The notes: generated by a model from the letters alone, not told the origin. 35,971 nucleotides of DNA from Capnocytophaga sp. oral taxon 338 str. F0234 (GCF_000192225.1 NZ_GL872413.1:1054264-1090234); one strand, 5' to 3'. Numbered from the stretch's first letter, positions 17,516 through 26,994 are shown. A program made the numbers and translations.

Positions 17516-18126
17516 TGTCTAATAAATATTTTATCAATTTCAACCTTTGGAACATATACAAATTTCCCTATTTTTTCTTTGGGGACATTAAATTTTTTAA
17601 TAATACTAGTCACTGTTGAAGGATTTGCTCCAAACTTTTCACTTACTTGTGAAAGCGTATAGCAATCTTCTTTTTTATATTTCTTAGGAAGCTCTTTCTC
17701 TTGTTTATCTTCTTTATAAATAATAATTGGAGAAAAAAGTTTTTCTAATTCCATTTTGTTTATTCTTGTAAGTCGCTCACCAAGATTTACACTATGAATG
17801 AGTTTTTGCTTAATCAATCTATGAATAGTGCTTTTTGAAATTCCAAATAAAACAACAGCCTCACTCACAGAGATAAATTCTCTATGTTGAAGAATAGCAA
17901 TTTTATCTGCGTATTTCTCTAGAATCTTTTCTTTTTCCTGCAACTCTTTTTCTTGTTTTTTTCGTTCCTTTCCATTTTTACTTGCACATGAATTTGAACA
18001 AAAACGAGTTGTTATTGTTTTAGCTTCAAATGGCTTATGACATTGCTCACAAACCTTTGGTATTTTCAATTTACTAAACCCCATTTTATTGCTATTAATG
18101 ATTAATAAGCGTTTTAAGACCCACAT
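17512..18126 (-). CDS. Zinc-ribbon protein with two HTH domains, coupled to the integrase
   Basis: This protein of up to 204 residues has a zinc-ribbon-like motif (CEQCHKPFEAK, then RFCSNSCASK, four Cys), a charged helix (KKQEKELQEKEKILEKY), and two small winged-HTH units: ISVSEAVVLFGISKSTIHRLIKQKLIHSVNLGERLTRI and YTLSQVSEKFGANPSTVTSIIKKF. An in-frame ATG at 18084 (MGFSKLKIPKVC) is a good alternative start, because residues before it look atypical. The ATGA overlap with the integrase gene indicates translational coupling. It is probably a recombination directionality factor or regulator of integration; small HTH proteins beside integrases often do this. The combination of two HTHs and a zinc ribbon is less usual. 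Confidence 0.75.
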   Translation of the reverse strand: MWVLKRLLIINSNKMGFSKLKIPKVCEQCHKPFEAKTITTRFCSNSCASKNGKERKKQEKELQEKEKILEKYADKIAILQHREFISVSEAVVLFGISKSTIHRLIKQKLIHSVNLGERLTRINKMELEKLFSPIIIYKEDKQEKELPKKYKKEDCYTLSQVSEKFGANPSTVTSIIKKFNVPKEKIGKFVYVPKVEIDKIFIRQ

Positions 18127-18159
18127 TGTGGTAAATTATGCCCCGACACAAATATGGTG

Positions 18160-18191
18160 CAAAATTATAATTAAAAAATGAGAAAAACAAA
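18160..18191 (-). promoter_or_regulatory. Promoter of the HTH-integrase operon
   Basis: The minus strand reads TTTG, a 20-base spacer, then TAATTTTG, fitting the Bacteroidota -33/-7 consensus. It is followed by TTTGCACCATATTTG, shared with the promoter at 15168. The start codon at 18126 lies 33 bases downstream of the -7 element. Confidence 0.6.
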
Positions 18192-18215
18192 TAGTATGGA
18201 TTAATTTAAAAATAA

Positions 18216-18252
18216 AAAAACTACTATAAACACTTCGTTTATAGTAGTTTTT
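18216..18252. terminator. Bidirectional terminator after dnaK
   Basis: A perfect 16-bp stem (arms 18216-18231 and 18237-18252) closes on the loop ACTTC, with an A-run on one side and a T-run on the other. It can end the dnaK transcript on the minus strand and shields the mobilizable element from read-through. Confidence 0.85.
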
Positions 18253-18265
18253 AATATTTACTAAT

Positions 18266-18280
18266 CGTTGATAATCAACG
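18266..18280. other. 15-bp palindrome touching the dnaK stop codon
   Basis: CGTTGAT-A-ATCAACG is a perfect palindrome around one central base, placed directly after the dnaK stop and before the terminator. Its position at the edge of the mobilizable element makes it a possible attachment core, but no second copy was seen near 10 kb. It could equally be a small stem at the dnaK 3' end. Confidence 0.4.
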
Positions 18281-18281
18281 C

Positions 18282-20228
<1,947 letters not shown>

Positions 20229-20235
20229 CTATTAT

Positions 20236-20277
20236 AGTCAAGGACTGTGCCAAAAGGAAGTTTATGACAAAATGACA
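20236..20277 (-). promoter_or_regulatory. dnaK upstream region: sigma-54-like site and TGTCA direct repeat
   Basis: On the minus strand TTGGCACAGTCCTTGACT (20236-20253) fits the spacing of the sigma-54 consensus TGGCACG-N4-TTGCW, with A instead of C in the -12 element. It lies 46 bases before the dnaK ATG. Just upstream is a direct repeat, TGTCA-TTT-TGTCA (20265-20277). No good TAnnTTTG element was seen in this gap. Confidence 0.4.
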
Positions 20278-20305
20278 GTAAAACAGAAATAGGAATTATT
20301 GAAAA

Positions 20306-20974
20306 CTATTTCCAGTTGATAGCTTCTTTTCCTATAGAGAGTAGGTAATTATTCGTTTTGCTAAAATGTTTGTTCCCAAACCAATATCCACGATTTGCAC
20401 TTAATGGAGAAGGATGTCCTGAAGTTAGGATATAATGTTTTTGAGTATCAATTAGTGTAATTTTCTTTTTGGCAAAGCCTCCCCATAGGAGAAAAACTAT
20501 TTGTGAACAATTGTCAGAAATTGCTTTGATAACAGCATCGGTGAAAGTTTCCCAGCCATGGTTTTGATGACTTCCTGCCTGATTGGCACGAACAGTTAAT
20601 GTTGCATTAAGTAAGAGAACTCCTTGTTCAGCCCATCGAGTTAGGTTTCCACTTTCAGGATAAGGTAATTTTAAATCTTCTTCTATTTCTTTGAAAATAT
20701 TGACTAGAGAAGGGGGATGGGCTATGCCATCATTAACAGAAAAACATAACCCATTTGCCTGTCCTTGCCCATGATAGGGGTCTTGCCCTAAGAGCACAAC
20801 TTTTACATTTTGTACAGGGCAATGGTCAAACGCTGCAAATATTTCTTTTCCTTTTGGATAACAAGTATACTGACTATATTCTTGCTTAACAAAACTTGTC
20901 AACTCCCTAAAATAGGACTTTTCAAACTCATTATTTAACAGAGGTTTCCAAGAAGAATTGATATTCACATTCAT
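20306..20974 (-). CDS. ung: Uracil-DNA glycosylase, family 1
   Basis: This 222-residue enzyme removes uracil from DNA, the first step of base-excision repair. The water-activating motif GQDPYH (residues 63-68, with D65) and the second motif HPSPLSANRGYWFG near residue 187 are intact, as is GLCFSV in the uracil pocket. The length is normal for family 1. It begins 5 bp after trxB stops, so it is probably co-transcribed with trxB. Downstream lies dnaK with its own upstream region. Confidence 0.97.
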   Translation of the reverse strand: MNVNINSSWKPLLNNEFEKSYFRELTSFVKQEYSQYTCYPKGKEIFAAFDHCPVQNVKVVLLGQDPYHGQGQANGLCFSVNDGIAHPPSLVNIFKEIEEDLKLPYPESGNLTRWAEQGVLLLNATLTVRANQAGSHQNHGWETFTDAVIKAISDNCSQIVFLLWGGFAKKKITLIDTQKHYILTSGHPSPLSANRGYWFGNKHFSKTNNYLLSIGKEAINWK

Positions 20975-20979
20975 TAGTT

Positions 20980-21921
20980 CTAATTTTCTTGAGAGGATAG
21001 GTAACGTTCTGCATCCAAAGCAGCCATAGCGCCACTTCCTGCAGCTACTACTGCTTGTCGGTAATGTTTGTCAGCAGCATCTCCAGCAACAAAAACACCC
21101 TCTACATTAGTGCGGCTTGTCCCAGAAATATTTTCTATATATCCTTCTTTATCTAAAGAAAGAAAAGGAGCAAAGATATCTGTATTAGGTTTATGTCCAA
21201 TGGCTACAAAAAAACCTGTGATAGGAATCTCAGTAAGTTCATGAGTTTTGTTATTACGCACTTTAACAGCAGAAACAAGTTGCCCATCTCCTAGAATTTC
21301 TTCAGTTTCTGTATTGAATAGAATAGTAATATTCTCTGTATTACGCACACGATTTTCCATGATTTTGGAAGCACGGAAGGCATCACGACGCACAATCATA
21401 GTTACTCTTTTACAGATTTTAGAAAGATATAAAGCCTCTTCACAAGCAGAATCTCCTGCACCAACAATAGCTACGTCCTGGTTTCTATAGAAAAAACCAT
21501 CACATACAGCACAAGCTGATACACCACCCCCTCTCTGCAAATAGTATTGCTCAGAAGGAAGTCCTAAGTATTTGGCGGATGCTCCTGTACTTATAATTAC
21601 AGTATCTGCATGTATTTCTTTCTCTTCAATCCATACTCTAAGAGGTTTTGAAGAAAAGTCTACTTTGGTAATCCATCCGGAGCGTATGTCAGCATTGAAA
21701 CGACGAGCTTGTTGTTCAAATTGCATCATCATTTCAGTACCAGTAATTCCATCAGGATATCCAGGGAAGTTTTCCACTTCATTAGTGGTAGTAAGTTGTC
21801 CGCCAGGTTGTTCTCCTTGATATAATACAGGAGAAAGATTTGCTCTTGCAGCGTATATAGCAGCAGTATAACCTGCAGGTCCAGAACCTATAATAAGGCA
21901 TTTGATTCTTTCTATTGGCAT
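20980..21921 (-). CDS. trxB: Thioredoxin reductase
   Basis: This 313-residue FAD/NADPH flavoprotein reduces thioredoxin. The FAD-binding GSGPAGYTAAIYAARA is at residues 12-27, the redox motif CAVC at 137-140 (SACAVCDGFF), and the NADPH-binding GAGDSACEEALYL follows. The C-terminal FAD motif is VEGVFVAGDAAD. The active site is CAVC rather than the commoner CATC. It lies 30 bp after accC and 5 bp before ung, forming a likely accB-accC-trxB-ung unit, though the first gap in that unit is 121 bp. Confidence 0.96.
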   Translation of the reverse strand: MPIERIKCLIIGSGPAGYTAAIYAARANLSPVLYQGEQPGGQLTTTNEVENFPGYPDGITGTEMMMQFEQQARRFNADIRSGWITKVDFSSKPLRVWIEEKEIHADTVIISTGASAKYLGLPSEQYYLQRGGGVSACAVCDGFFYRNQDVAIVGAGDSACEEALYLSKICKRVTMIVRRDAFRASKIMENRVRNTENITILFNTETEEILGDGQLVSAVKVRNNKTHELTEIPITGFFVAIGHKPNTDIFAPFLSLDKEGYIENISGTSRTNVEGVFVAGDAADKHYRQAVVAAGSGAMAALDAERYLSSQEN

Positions 21922-21951
21922 ATATTTAAGGTGTTCTAAGTAAGTTAATAA

Positions 21952-23313
21952 TTATTCTTCTTCCTCTTCTTCCTGAGGTTGAAGGACAAAATCTTCCATA
22001 AATTTGGTAGTATAATTTCCTGCTATATAATCAGGATTTTCCATAAGTTGTTTATGGAAAGGAATAGTCGTTTTAATACCTTCAACAATAAACTCATCTA
22101 AAGCTCTCTTCATCTTAGCAATAGCTTCTTCTCGAGTTTGCGCAGTTGTGATAAGTTTAGCAATCATGGAGTCATAGTTAGGTGGAATGGTATATCCAGC
22201 ATACACATGAGTGTCTAAGCGCACACCAAACCCTCCTGGGGCATGGAAAGCCGTAATTTTTCCAGGGGAAGGGCGGAAGTCATTAAAGGGATCTTCAGCA
22301 TTGATACGGCACTCAATAGCATGAAGTTTTGGAGTGTAATTTCGTCCAGAAATAGGTACTCCAGCAGCTACTAATATCTGTTCTTTAACAAGGTCATAAT
22401 CAATTACTTGCTCGGTAATGGGATGTTCTACTTGGATACGAGTATTCATTTCCATAAAATAGAAATTACGATGTTTATCTACTAAAAACTCTACCGTACC
22501 CACTCCTTCATATTTAATAGATTCAGCAGCTTTAACGGCAGCATCTCCCATTTTTTTACGTAGTTCTTCTGTCATGAATGGAGAAGGAGTTTCTTCAGTA
22601 AGTTTCTGATGACGGCGCTGGATAGAACAATCACGTTCGGAAAGGTGGCAAGCTTTTCCAAATTGGTCACCCACAATCTGAATCTCAATATGACGAGGTT
22701 CTTCAATGAGTTTTTCCATATACATTCCATCATTTCCAAAGGCGGCAGCAGCCTCTTGTGTAGCGCTTTCAAAAGCCTTTTCAAGATCCTCCTCTTTCCA
22801 AACAGCACGCATTCCCTTTCCTCCCCCACCAGCAGTAGCTTTGAGCATAACAGGATACCCCATTTTTTTAGCAATCTTTTTAGCTTCTGCAATATTTCTT
22901 AATAAACCATCAGAGCCAGGAATGGTAGGTACCCCAGCTGCTTTCATAGTAGCCTTTGCAGTAGCTTTATCTCCCATTTTATCAATCATTTCAGCAGAGG
23001 CACCGATAAATTTAATGCCATTTTCAGCACATATTTTAGAAAATTTAGCATTTTCAGATAAAAAGCCATATCCAGGATGGATAGCATCTGCATTAGTAAT
23101 CTCAGCAGCAGCTATAATATTAGTAATTTTCAAATAAGAATCCTTGCTTGGTGCTGGTCCTATGCAAACAGCTTCATCCGCAAAACGGACATGGAGGCTA
23201 TCCGCATCTACAGTGGAATATACAGCAACCGTTTTTATACCCATTTCGCGACAAGTACGAATGACCCGAAGGGCAATTTCTCCACGGTTAGCAATTAATA
23301 TTTTTTTAAACAT
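21952..23313 (-). CDS. accC: Biotin carboxylase subunit of acetyl-CoA carboxylase
   Basis: This 453-residue protein is the ATP-dependent biotin carboxylase that carboxylates biotin on AccB, committing acetyl-CoA to fatty-acid synthesis. Visible motifs are the N-terminal [22 protein letters not shown], the Gly-rich ATP lid [14 protein letters not shown], and the catalytic region [14 protein letters not shown]. The C-terminus ends in a run of Glu (PQEEEEEE), a small extension. The gene follows accB in the usual order. The 121-bp gap between them holds a short inverted repeat (TACTAC-N9-GTAGTA, about 23335-23355) but no clear promoter. Confidence 0.97.
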   Translation of the reverse strand: MFKKILIANRGEIALRVIRTCREMGIKTVAVYSTVDADSLHVRFADEAVCIGPAPSKDSYLKITNIIAAAEITNADAIHPGYGFLSENAKFSKICAENGIKFIGASAEMIDKMGDKATAKATMKAAGVPTIPGSDGLLRNIAEAKKIAKKMGYPVMLKATAGGGGKGMRAVWKEEDLEKAFESATQEAAAAFGNDGMYMEKLIEEPRHIEIQIVGDQFGKACHLSERDCSIQRRHQKLTEETPSPFMTEELRKKMGDAAVKAAESIKYEGVGTVEFLVDKHRNFYFMEMNTRIQVEHPITEQVIDYDLVKEQILVAAGVPISGRNYTPKLHAIECRINAEDPFNDFRPSPGKITAFHAPGGFGVRLDTHVYAGYTIPPNYDSMIAKLITTAQTREEAIAKMKRALDEFIVEGIKTTIPFHKQLMENPDYIAGNYTTKFMEDFVLQPQEEEEEE

Positions 23314-23434
23314 TTTCTAATATTTTTTAGGTAATACTACTTAGTAAATGTAGTATAAATGTTAAATAAATTATTTTCACATGTAAAATGAAATATGGAA
23401 GATATTAGTTATTGATATAGTTAATTATTGATAA

Positions 23435-23941
23435 CTATGAAGGATCAACTAAGAAGAGGGGTTGATCATACTCTACAGGAGAAGCATCATCTACTAATAC
23501 TTTTACGAGCTTACCAGATACTTCTGATTCTATTTCATTAAATAGTTTCATAGCTTCAATTACACAAAGAGTTTGTCCCTGTACAATATTGTCTCCAACT
23601 TCTACAAAGAGAGGTTTGTTAGGTGCCTGCCGGCGATAGAAAGTACCTATTATAGGTGATTTGATGGTAATATATTTACCATTTTCTTCATCGTCATGTT
23701 CTTTAGTAGCTACTATATTAGCAGGGTCACTTACAGGAATAGGGATAGTAGGGGTAACAGGTATTTGAGTCTGAGGAAGTCCTTGAGCTACATAAGGTTG
23801 TTGTACAAACACAGTTTCAGGTTTGCTTTCTTCACCAGAAGTTTTGATGGTAATCTTAATATCTTCCATCTCCAACTTTACTTCGCTTGCACCCGATTTG
23901 GCAACGAATCTGATCAAATTTTGAATATCTCTTAAATCCAT
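23435..23941 (-). CDS. accB: Biotin carboxyl carrier protein of acetyl-CoA carboxylase
   Basis: This 168-residue protein carries the biotin that shuttles the carboxyl group to acetyl-CoA. The biotinylation motif CVIEAMKLFNEI places the biotin on K132. The N-terminal domain (MDLRDIQNLIRFVAKSGASEVKLEMEDIKITI) and a Pro/Thr-rich linker (residues about 60-75) are typical of AccB. accC follows on the same strand. The upstream gap carries a promoter and an inverted repeat, so accB probably begins the operon. Confidence 0.97.
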   Translation of the reverse strand: MDLRDIQNLIRFVAKSGASEVKLEMEDIKITIKTSGEESKPETVFVQQPYVAQGLPQTQIPVTPTIPIPVSDPANIVATKEHDDEENGKYITIKSPIIGTFYRRQAPNKPLFVEVGDNIVQGQTLCVIEAMKLFNEIESEVSGKLVKVLVDDASPVEYDQPLFLVDPS

Positions 23942-23971
23942 AGCAAATAATTATATTTTCAATGAGTTAAA

Positions 23972-24031
23972 CATTGTCTATACAATGATTATTTTTAATA
24001 AAAGTAAACTAATTAATTGAGGGCAAAAATA
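23972..24031 (-). promoter_or_regulatory. accB promoter and leader inverted repeat
   Basis: The -7 element TATTTTTG lies at 24024-24031 on the minus strand, 82 bases before the accB ATG; the -33 position has only a weak match. In the transcribed leader CATTGT-CTAT-ACAATG (23972-23987) is a perfect 6-bp inverted repeat, a possible operator or small hairpin. Confidence 0.5.
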
Positions 24032-24138
24032 CTAAAAAAAATTATATAAACATGACTTTTTTAGGATAAAATAAGATTACAATGTTATTTAGTATTTTTT
24101 AACAACTGTTTTTTTAAAAAGAAGTGTGTTTTTAACAA

Positions 24139-24181
24139 AAAACTTGCTCTACTTAAATTAAATTTAGGTAGAACAAGTTTT
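24139..24181 (-). terminator. Terminator after fabH
   Basis: Arms at 24139-24159 and 24161-24181 pair along about 20 bases, with two mismatches that can form G-U pairs. Reading the minus strand, the stem ends in a run of six T. It lies 28 bp past the fabH stop and separates fabH from the accB promoter. Confidence 0.8.
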
Positions 24182-24208
24182 CCTAAACAGATTATGGCAA
24201 CTTTAATG

Positions 24209-25210
24209 TTATTTTATAGGATTATATGCCCATTTGAGATATATAGCTCCCCAAGTAAAACCTCCTCCAAAGGCAACAAAAATGAGGTTATCTCCTTTTT
24301 TGAGTTGTTTTTCATAGTCATATAAGGCTAAGGGAAGAGTAGCTGAGGTAGTATTCCCATAATGATGGATATTCACCATTACCTTTTCATGAGGTAATCC
24401 CATACGGTCTGCAGTGGAGTCAATAATACGTTTGTTTGCTTGATGAGGTACAAGCCAATCCAAACTTTCTGCAGAAAGTTGATTACGTTCCATGATGATA
24501 TCAGTAACTTCTGCCATTCGGGAAACAGCATACTTGAACACTGTTCTTCCATCTTGATATAGGTTATTTTTCCCTTCTTTTATAGTTTCTATGGTGGTAG
24601 GAAGTATGGAACCACCAGCTTCTATTTTTAGGAATTCACGACCTGTACCATCGCTACGTAAATATTCGTCCTGCACACCTAACCCTTCATAATTAGGCTC
24701 AAAGAGTACTGCTCCGGCTCCATCTCCGAAAATAATACATGTGGCACGATCCGTATAATCAATAATAGAAGACATTTTGTCAGCTCCCACTAAAAGTACT
24801 TTCTTATATCTTCCAGATTCAATGTAGCGAGCCGCAACGGACATTCCATAAAGGAAGCTAGAACACGCTGCTTGTAGGTCGATAGCAAAAGCATTTGTAG
24901 CTCCTATCTGTGTAGCCAAGTAAGCCCCTGAAATAGCTACAGGCATATCGGGAGTAACACTGGAAAAAATTACTAAATCAATATCAGTAGGGTTAGTTCC
25001 TGTTTTACTTAATAAATCCTCAACCGCTTTTATACCTAAAAAAGAGGCTCCTTTACCCGCTTCTTTCAAGAGTCTTCTTTCTTTGATTCCTGTACGAGTG
25101 GTAATCCACTCGTCCGTGGTATCTACCATTTGTTCTAATAAACTATTGGATAATATGAAGTCAGGCACATATCCACCAACACCCGTTATAGCAGCTGTAA
25201 TTTTTGTCAT
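24209..25210 (-). CDS. fabH: Beta-ketoacyl-ACP synthase III
   Basis: This enzyme condenses acetyl-CoA with malonyl-ACP to start fatty-acid chains. The catalytic triad is visible: C116 (AIDLQAACSSF), H256 (WLVPHQANKR) and N286 (HHYGNTTSA). The ATG at 25210 is chosen, giving 333 residues starting MTKITAAITGVGGYVPDF, as in the family; an in-frame ATG at 25237 would add nine residues (MIGYKNCTS) that read through the upstream inverted repeat. The gene has its own terminator and lies next to accB-accC, so this locus groups early fatty-acid synthesis genes. Confidence 0.95.
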   Translation of the reverse strand: MTKITAAITGVGGYVPDFILSNSLLEQMVDTTDEWITTRTGIKERRLLKEAGKGASFLGIKAVEDLLSKTGTNPTDIDLVIFSSVTPDMPVAISGAYLATQIGATNAFAIDLQAACSSFLYGMSVAARYIESGRYKKVLLVGADKMSSIIDYTDRATCIIFGDGAGAVLFEPNYEGLGVQDEYLRSDGTGREFLKIEAGGSILPTTIETIKEGKNNLYQDGRTVFKYAVSRMAEVTDIIMERNQLSAESLDWLVPHQANKRIIDSTADRMGLPHEKVMVNIHHYGNTTSATLPLALYDYEKQLKKGDNLIFVAFGGGFTWGAIYLKWAYNPIK

Positions 25211-25225
25211 AGAAGTACAATTTTT

Positions 25226-25245
25226 GTAACCTATCAAAGGGTTAC
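25226..25245. promoter_or_regulatory. Inverted repeat upstream of fabH, possible operator
   Basis: GTAACC-N8-GGTTAC forms a perfect 6-bp inverted repeat with centres 14 bp apart, located 16 bases before the preferred fabH start. The size and position suit a regulator-binding site, but no known Bacteroidota regulator site was recognised. Confidence 0.4.
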
Positions 25246-25320
25246 GAATTAAAGGCGCAAGTTACAAAAAAAATATGAATCTTAGTATGATAAAATGATT
25301 TTTTTCTCTGCACAATATTA

Positions 25321-25818
25321 CTAAGGTTTAAAATATTGATATAAAAATATGTTTTTAAATTCTCCTTGGGAGAATAACCAGTCCTTTAATGAAATAGTAT
25401 AAGAAAATCCAACATTTTCAAAAAGTTTTTGACTAGGAATATTTTCTTCGGGGATATATGCAGTAAGCTGATGAATGTCTAAAAAAAGGAAAGCGTAATC
25501 ACATAATTGTTGTAATGCTTTCTTTCCAAAACCTTTACGGCGAAAGGACTTCACTATGGCAATACCTACAGAGGCTCGTTTGTCTTTAGGGTTGAAGTCA
25601 TATAAGTCCGCACAGCCTATAGCTTCCCCCTTATAGGTAATGACAAAGCGCACCTGTCTTGTTTGATAAATATCCAAATGAGCATTCTCAATATATTTTT
25701 TAAGAACATAACGAGAAAAGGGAGTTTGAGTATCGCTTAGTTCCCAAAGAGATTTATCATTTTCTAAATAATAGAGGAAATCAATATCTTCAGGTTCGAG
25801 AGCTCTTAATTGTATCAT
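25321..25818 (-). CDS. GNAT-family N-acetyltransferase
   Basis: This 165-residue protein has the RimJ/RimL-like GNAT fold: an N-terminal IQLRALEPEDIDFLYYLEND, central strands (RQVRFVITYKGEAIGCADLYDF) and the acetyl-CoA pyrophosphate motif SFRRKGFGKKALQQLCDYAF, followed by the NIPSQKLFENVGF element. The substrate cannot be predicted. It begins 15 bp after dapF and is probably co-transcribed with it. It could acetylate a small amine, antibiotic or protein N-terminus. Confidence 0.85.
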   Translation of the reverse strand: MIQLRALEPEDIDFLYYLENDKSLWELSDTQTPFSRYVLKKYIENAHLDIYQTRQVRFVITYKGEAIGCADLYDFNPKDKRASVGIAIVKSFRRKGFGKKALQQLCDYAFLFLDIHQLTAYIPEENIPSQKLFENVGFSYTISLKDWLFSQGEFKNIFLYQYFKP

Positions 25819-25833
25819 AGATAGTGCTAACTA

Positions 25834-26640
25834 TTATATGCTTATAGTTCCTTCAAAAACAAATTCTGCTTCTCCAATGAGCCAAACATTGGTGTATTCT
25901 TTTATCTTTAAGCCGAGAAATTCTTTTTTTACTTCAAAAGTTACCTCTAAGTTACCTCCTTTGGTCTCTAAAATGATATATTCAGCCTTAGTTTTTCCTG
26001 TTTTATGCATAGCGATAGCTGTTGCCGTAGCTCCTGTACCACAGGAGTAGGTCTCATTTTCTACTCCACGTTCATAGGTACGTATTTTAAAGCGATTATC
26101 AGCTATAGGCTCTACGAAATTTACATTAACGCCCTCAATATTGAAAGGAACACCATAACGGATTTCTGCTCCTTTCTTCTTAACATCCATACTATCAAGA
26201 TCTTTAACTATTTCTACATAGTGTGGAGAGCCTGTGTTAAGAAATAGTCCTTTCTTCACTTTTTCTATATCACTAACATCTTGCATCTGAAGATGAATAA
26301 GATCATTCTTAAAAAAGGCTTTGTGCAAGCCATCTGGAGCAGAAAAGGTAGTCTCTGTTTTATCAATAACCCCCAATTTTTGAGCAAAAGCTACAATGCA
26401 ACGTCCACCATTACCACACATAGTACTAGGATTTCCATCAGAATTGTAGTATATCATGGAAAAATCTGTTTTAGAATCATTCTCCAAGATTATAAGACCA
26501 TCAGCACCAACACCAAAACGGCGCTCACATAAGCGAGCAATAAGTTTTGTATCCTCTTTTGGAAAAGTATTCATGCGGTTATCAATCATAATGAAGTCAT
26601 TCCCTGCACCTTGATATTTGTAAAAATGTATAACTGTCAT
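25834..26640 (-). CDS. dapF: Diaminopimelate epimerase
   Basis: This 268-residue enzyme converts LL- to meso-diaminopimelate, needed for lysine and peptidoglycan. The two catalytic cysteines are C75 (NPSTMCGNGGRC) and C200 (ETYSCGTGATATA), and the N-terminal YQGAGNDFIMIDN is intact. It has a very good promoter at 26657-26687 and leads a two-gene unit with the GNAT gene. It faces the tcdA promoter divergently. Confidence 0.96.
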   Translation of the reverse strand: MTVIHFYKYQGAGNDFIMIDNRMNTFPKEDTKLIARLCERRFGVGADGLIILENDSKTDFSMIYYNSDGNPSTMCGNGGRCIVAFAQKLGVIDKTETTFSAPDGLHKAFFKNDLIHLQMQDVSDIEKVKKGLFLNTGSPHYVEIVKDLDSMDVKKKGAEIRYGVPFNIEGVNVNFVEPIADNRFKIRTYERGVENETYSCGTGATATAIAMHKTGKTKAEYIILETKGGNLEVTFEVKKEFLGLKIKEYTNVWLIGEAEFVFEGTISI

Positions 26641-26656
26641 AATTCATTTTTGAGGG

Positions 26657-26687
26657 CAAAAATAGTAAAAAAAACGACTTTTACAAA
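26657..26687 (-). promoter_or_regulatory. dapF promoter
   Basis: The minus strand reads TTTG, exactly 19 bases, then TATTTTTG, a textbook Bacteroidota promoter. The -7 element ends 16 bases before the ATG, so the leader is very short. The stretch TATTTTTGCCCTCAA is shared with the accB promoter. Confidence 0.75.
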
Positions 26688-26721
26688 GAGAATAATTTTT
26701 ATTTTAAAAAAATATTTCTAC

Positions 26722-26751
26722 TTGTAAACGTCATAAAAAATTGTATCTTTG
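26722..26751 (+). promoter_or_regulatory. Promoter driving tcdA or a leader RNA
   Basis: The plus strand has TTG, exactly 19 bases, then TATCTTTG, one of the best promoter matches in the window. It lies about 240 bases before the tcdA ATG, so either tcdA has a long leader or a small RNA is made here. Confidence 0.7.
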
Positions 26752-26994
26752 TAGGCTAATTTTCTATTAAAAAATAAGAATAGTTAGGTCTCCTTCTTAT
26801 GCTACAGAGGAGGTAAGAAAGGTGCCTATTGATTGTTAGAGATAAATTGAACAAAAAAAATATATTTACAAGGAAAATATTTGCTTGATGTAATACTTCA
26901 AATTATCGTATAAGAAGATGAACTTTTAATTAAGATTGTTTTTGAAGTATAAAAGTGATTTATGCAAAAACAATTGATAAAATAATATAAAGCT
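26752..26994 (+). promoter_or_regulatory. Long structured leader upstream of tcdA, possible small RNA
   Basis: About 240 bases without a gene follow the promoter. Two hairpins can be drawn: CCTTCTTA (26792-26799) with TAAG-A-AAGG (26814-26822), around a loop containing GAGGAGG, and a perfect 10-bp stem, ATACTTCAAA (26893-26902) with TTTGAAGTAT (26941-26950). I did not recognise a known riboswitch, SRP RNA or tmRNA; a 6S-like RNA remains possible. Confidence 0.35.

Larger units (their letters stand above)
10524..18126 (-). mobile_element. Integrative mobilizable element (coding extent; ends not resolved)
   Basis: Nine minus-strand genes form a complete mobilizable-element set: zinc-ribbon/HTH protein, tyrosine integrase, membrane protein, excisionase-like HTH, SF3-like helicase, toprim primase, MobC, relaxase and a coiled-coil membrane protein. 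The region is more AT-rich than the flanking housekeeping genes and lies between the dnaK terminator and the secreted-protein operon. The layout resembles NBU-type mobilizable units of Bacteroides, which encode an integrase, primase and mobilization proteins but no conjugation apparatus. No antibiotic resistance, restriction or toxin cargo was recognised. The right end probably lies between 18127 and 18281, and the left end between 9873 and 10523. No tRNA was seen at either end. Confidence 0.8.

Noticed and set aside
18266-18280. Firm call of an attL/attR pair for the mobilizable element
   Set aside because: No second copy of the palindrome or any shared repeat was found in 9818-10523, so ends remain unresolved.
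22706-23137. 143-residue plus-strand open frame
   Set aside because: It is antisense to accC, and its Ala/Ser/Leu-rich composition is what the reverse frame of a conserved gene gives.
26752-26994. SRP RNA, tmRNA or a known riboswitch
   Set aside because: The conserved SRP GGAAG/AGCA loop, a tmRNA alanine acceptor end and known riboswitch cores were all absent.
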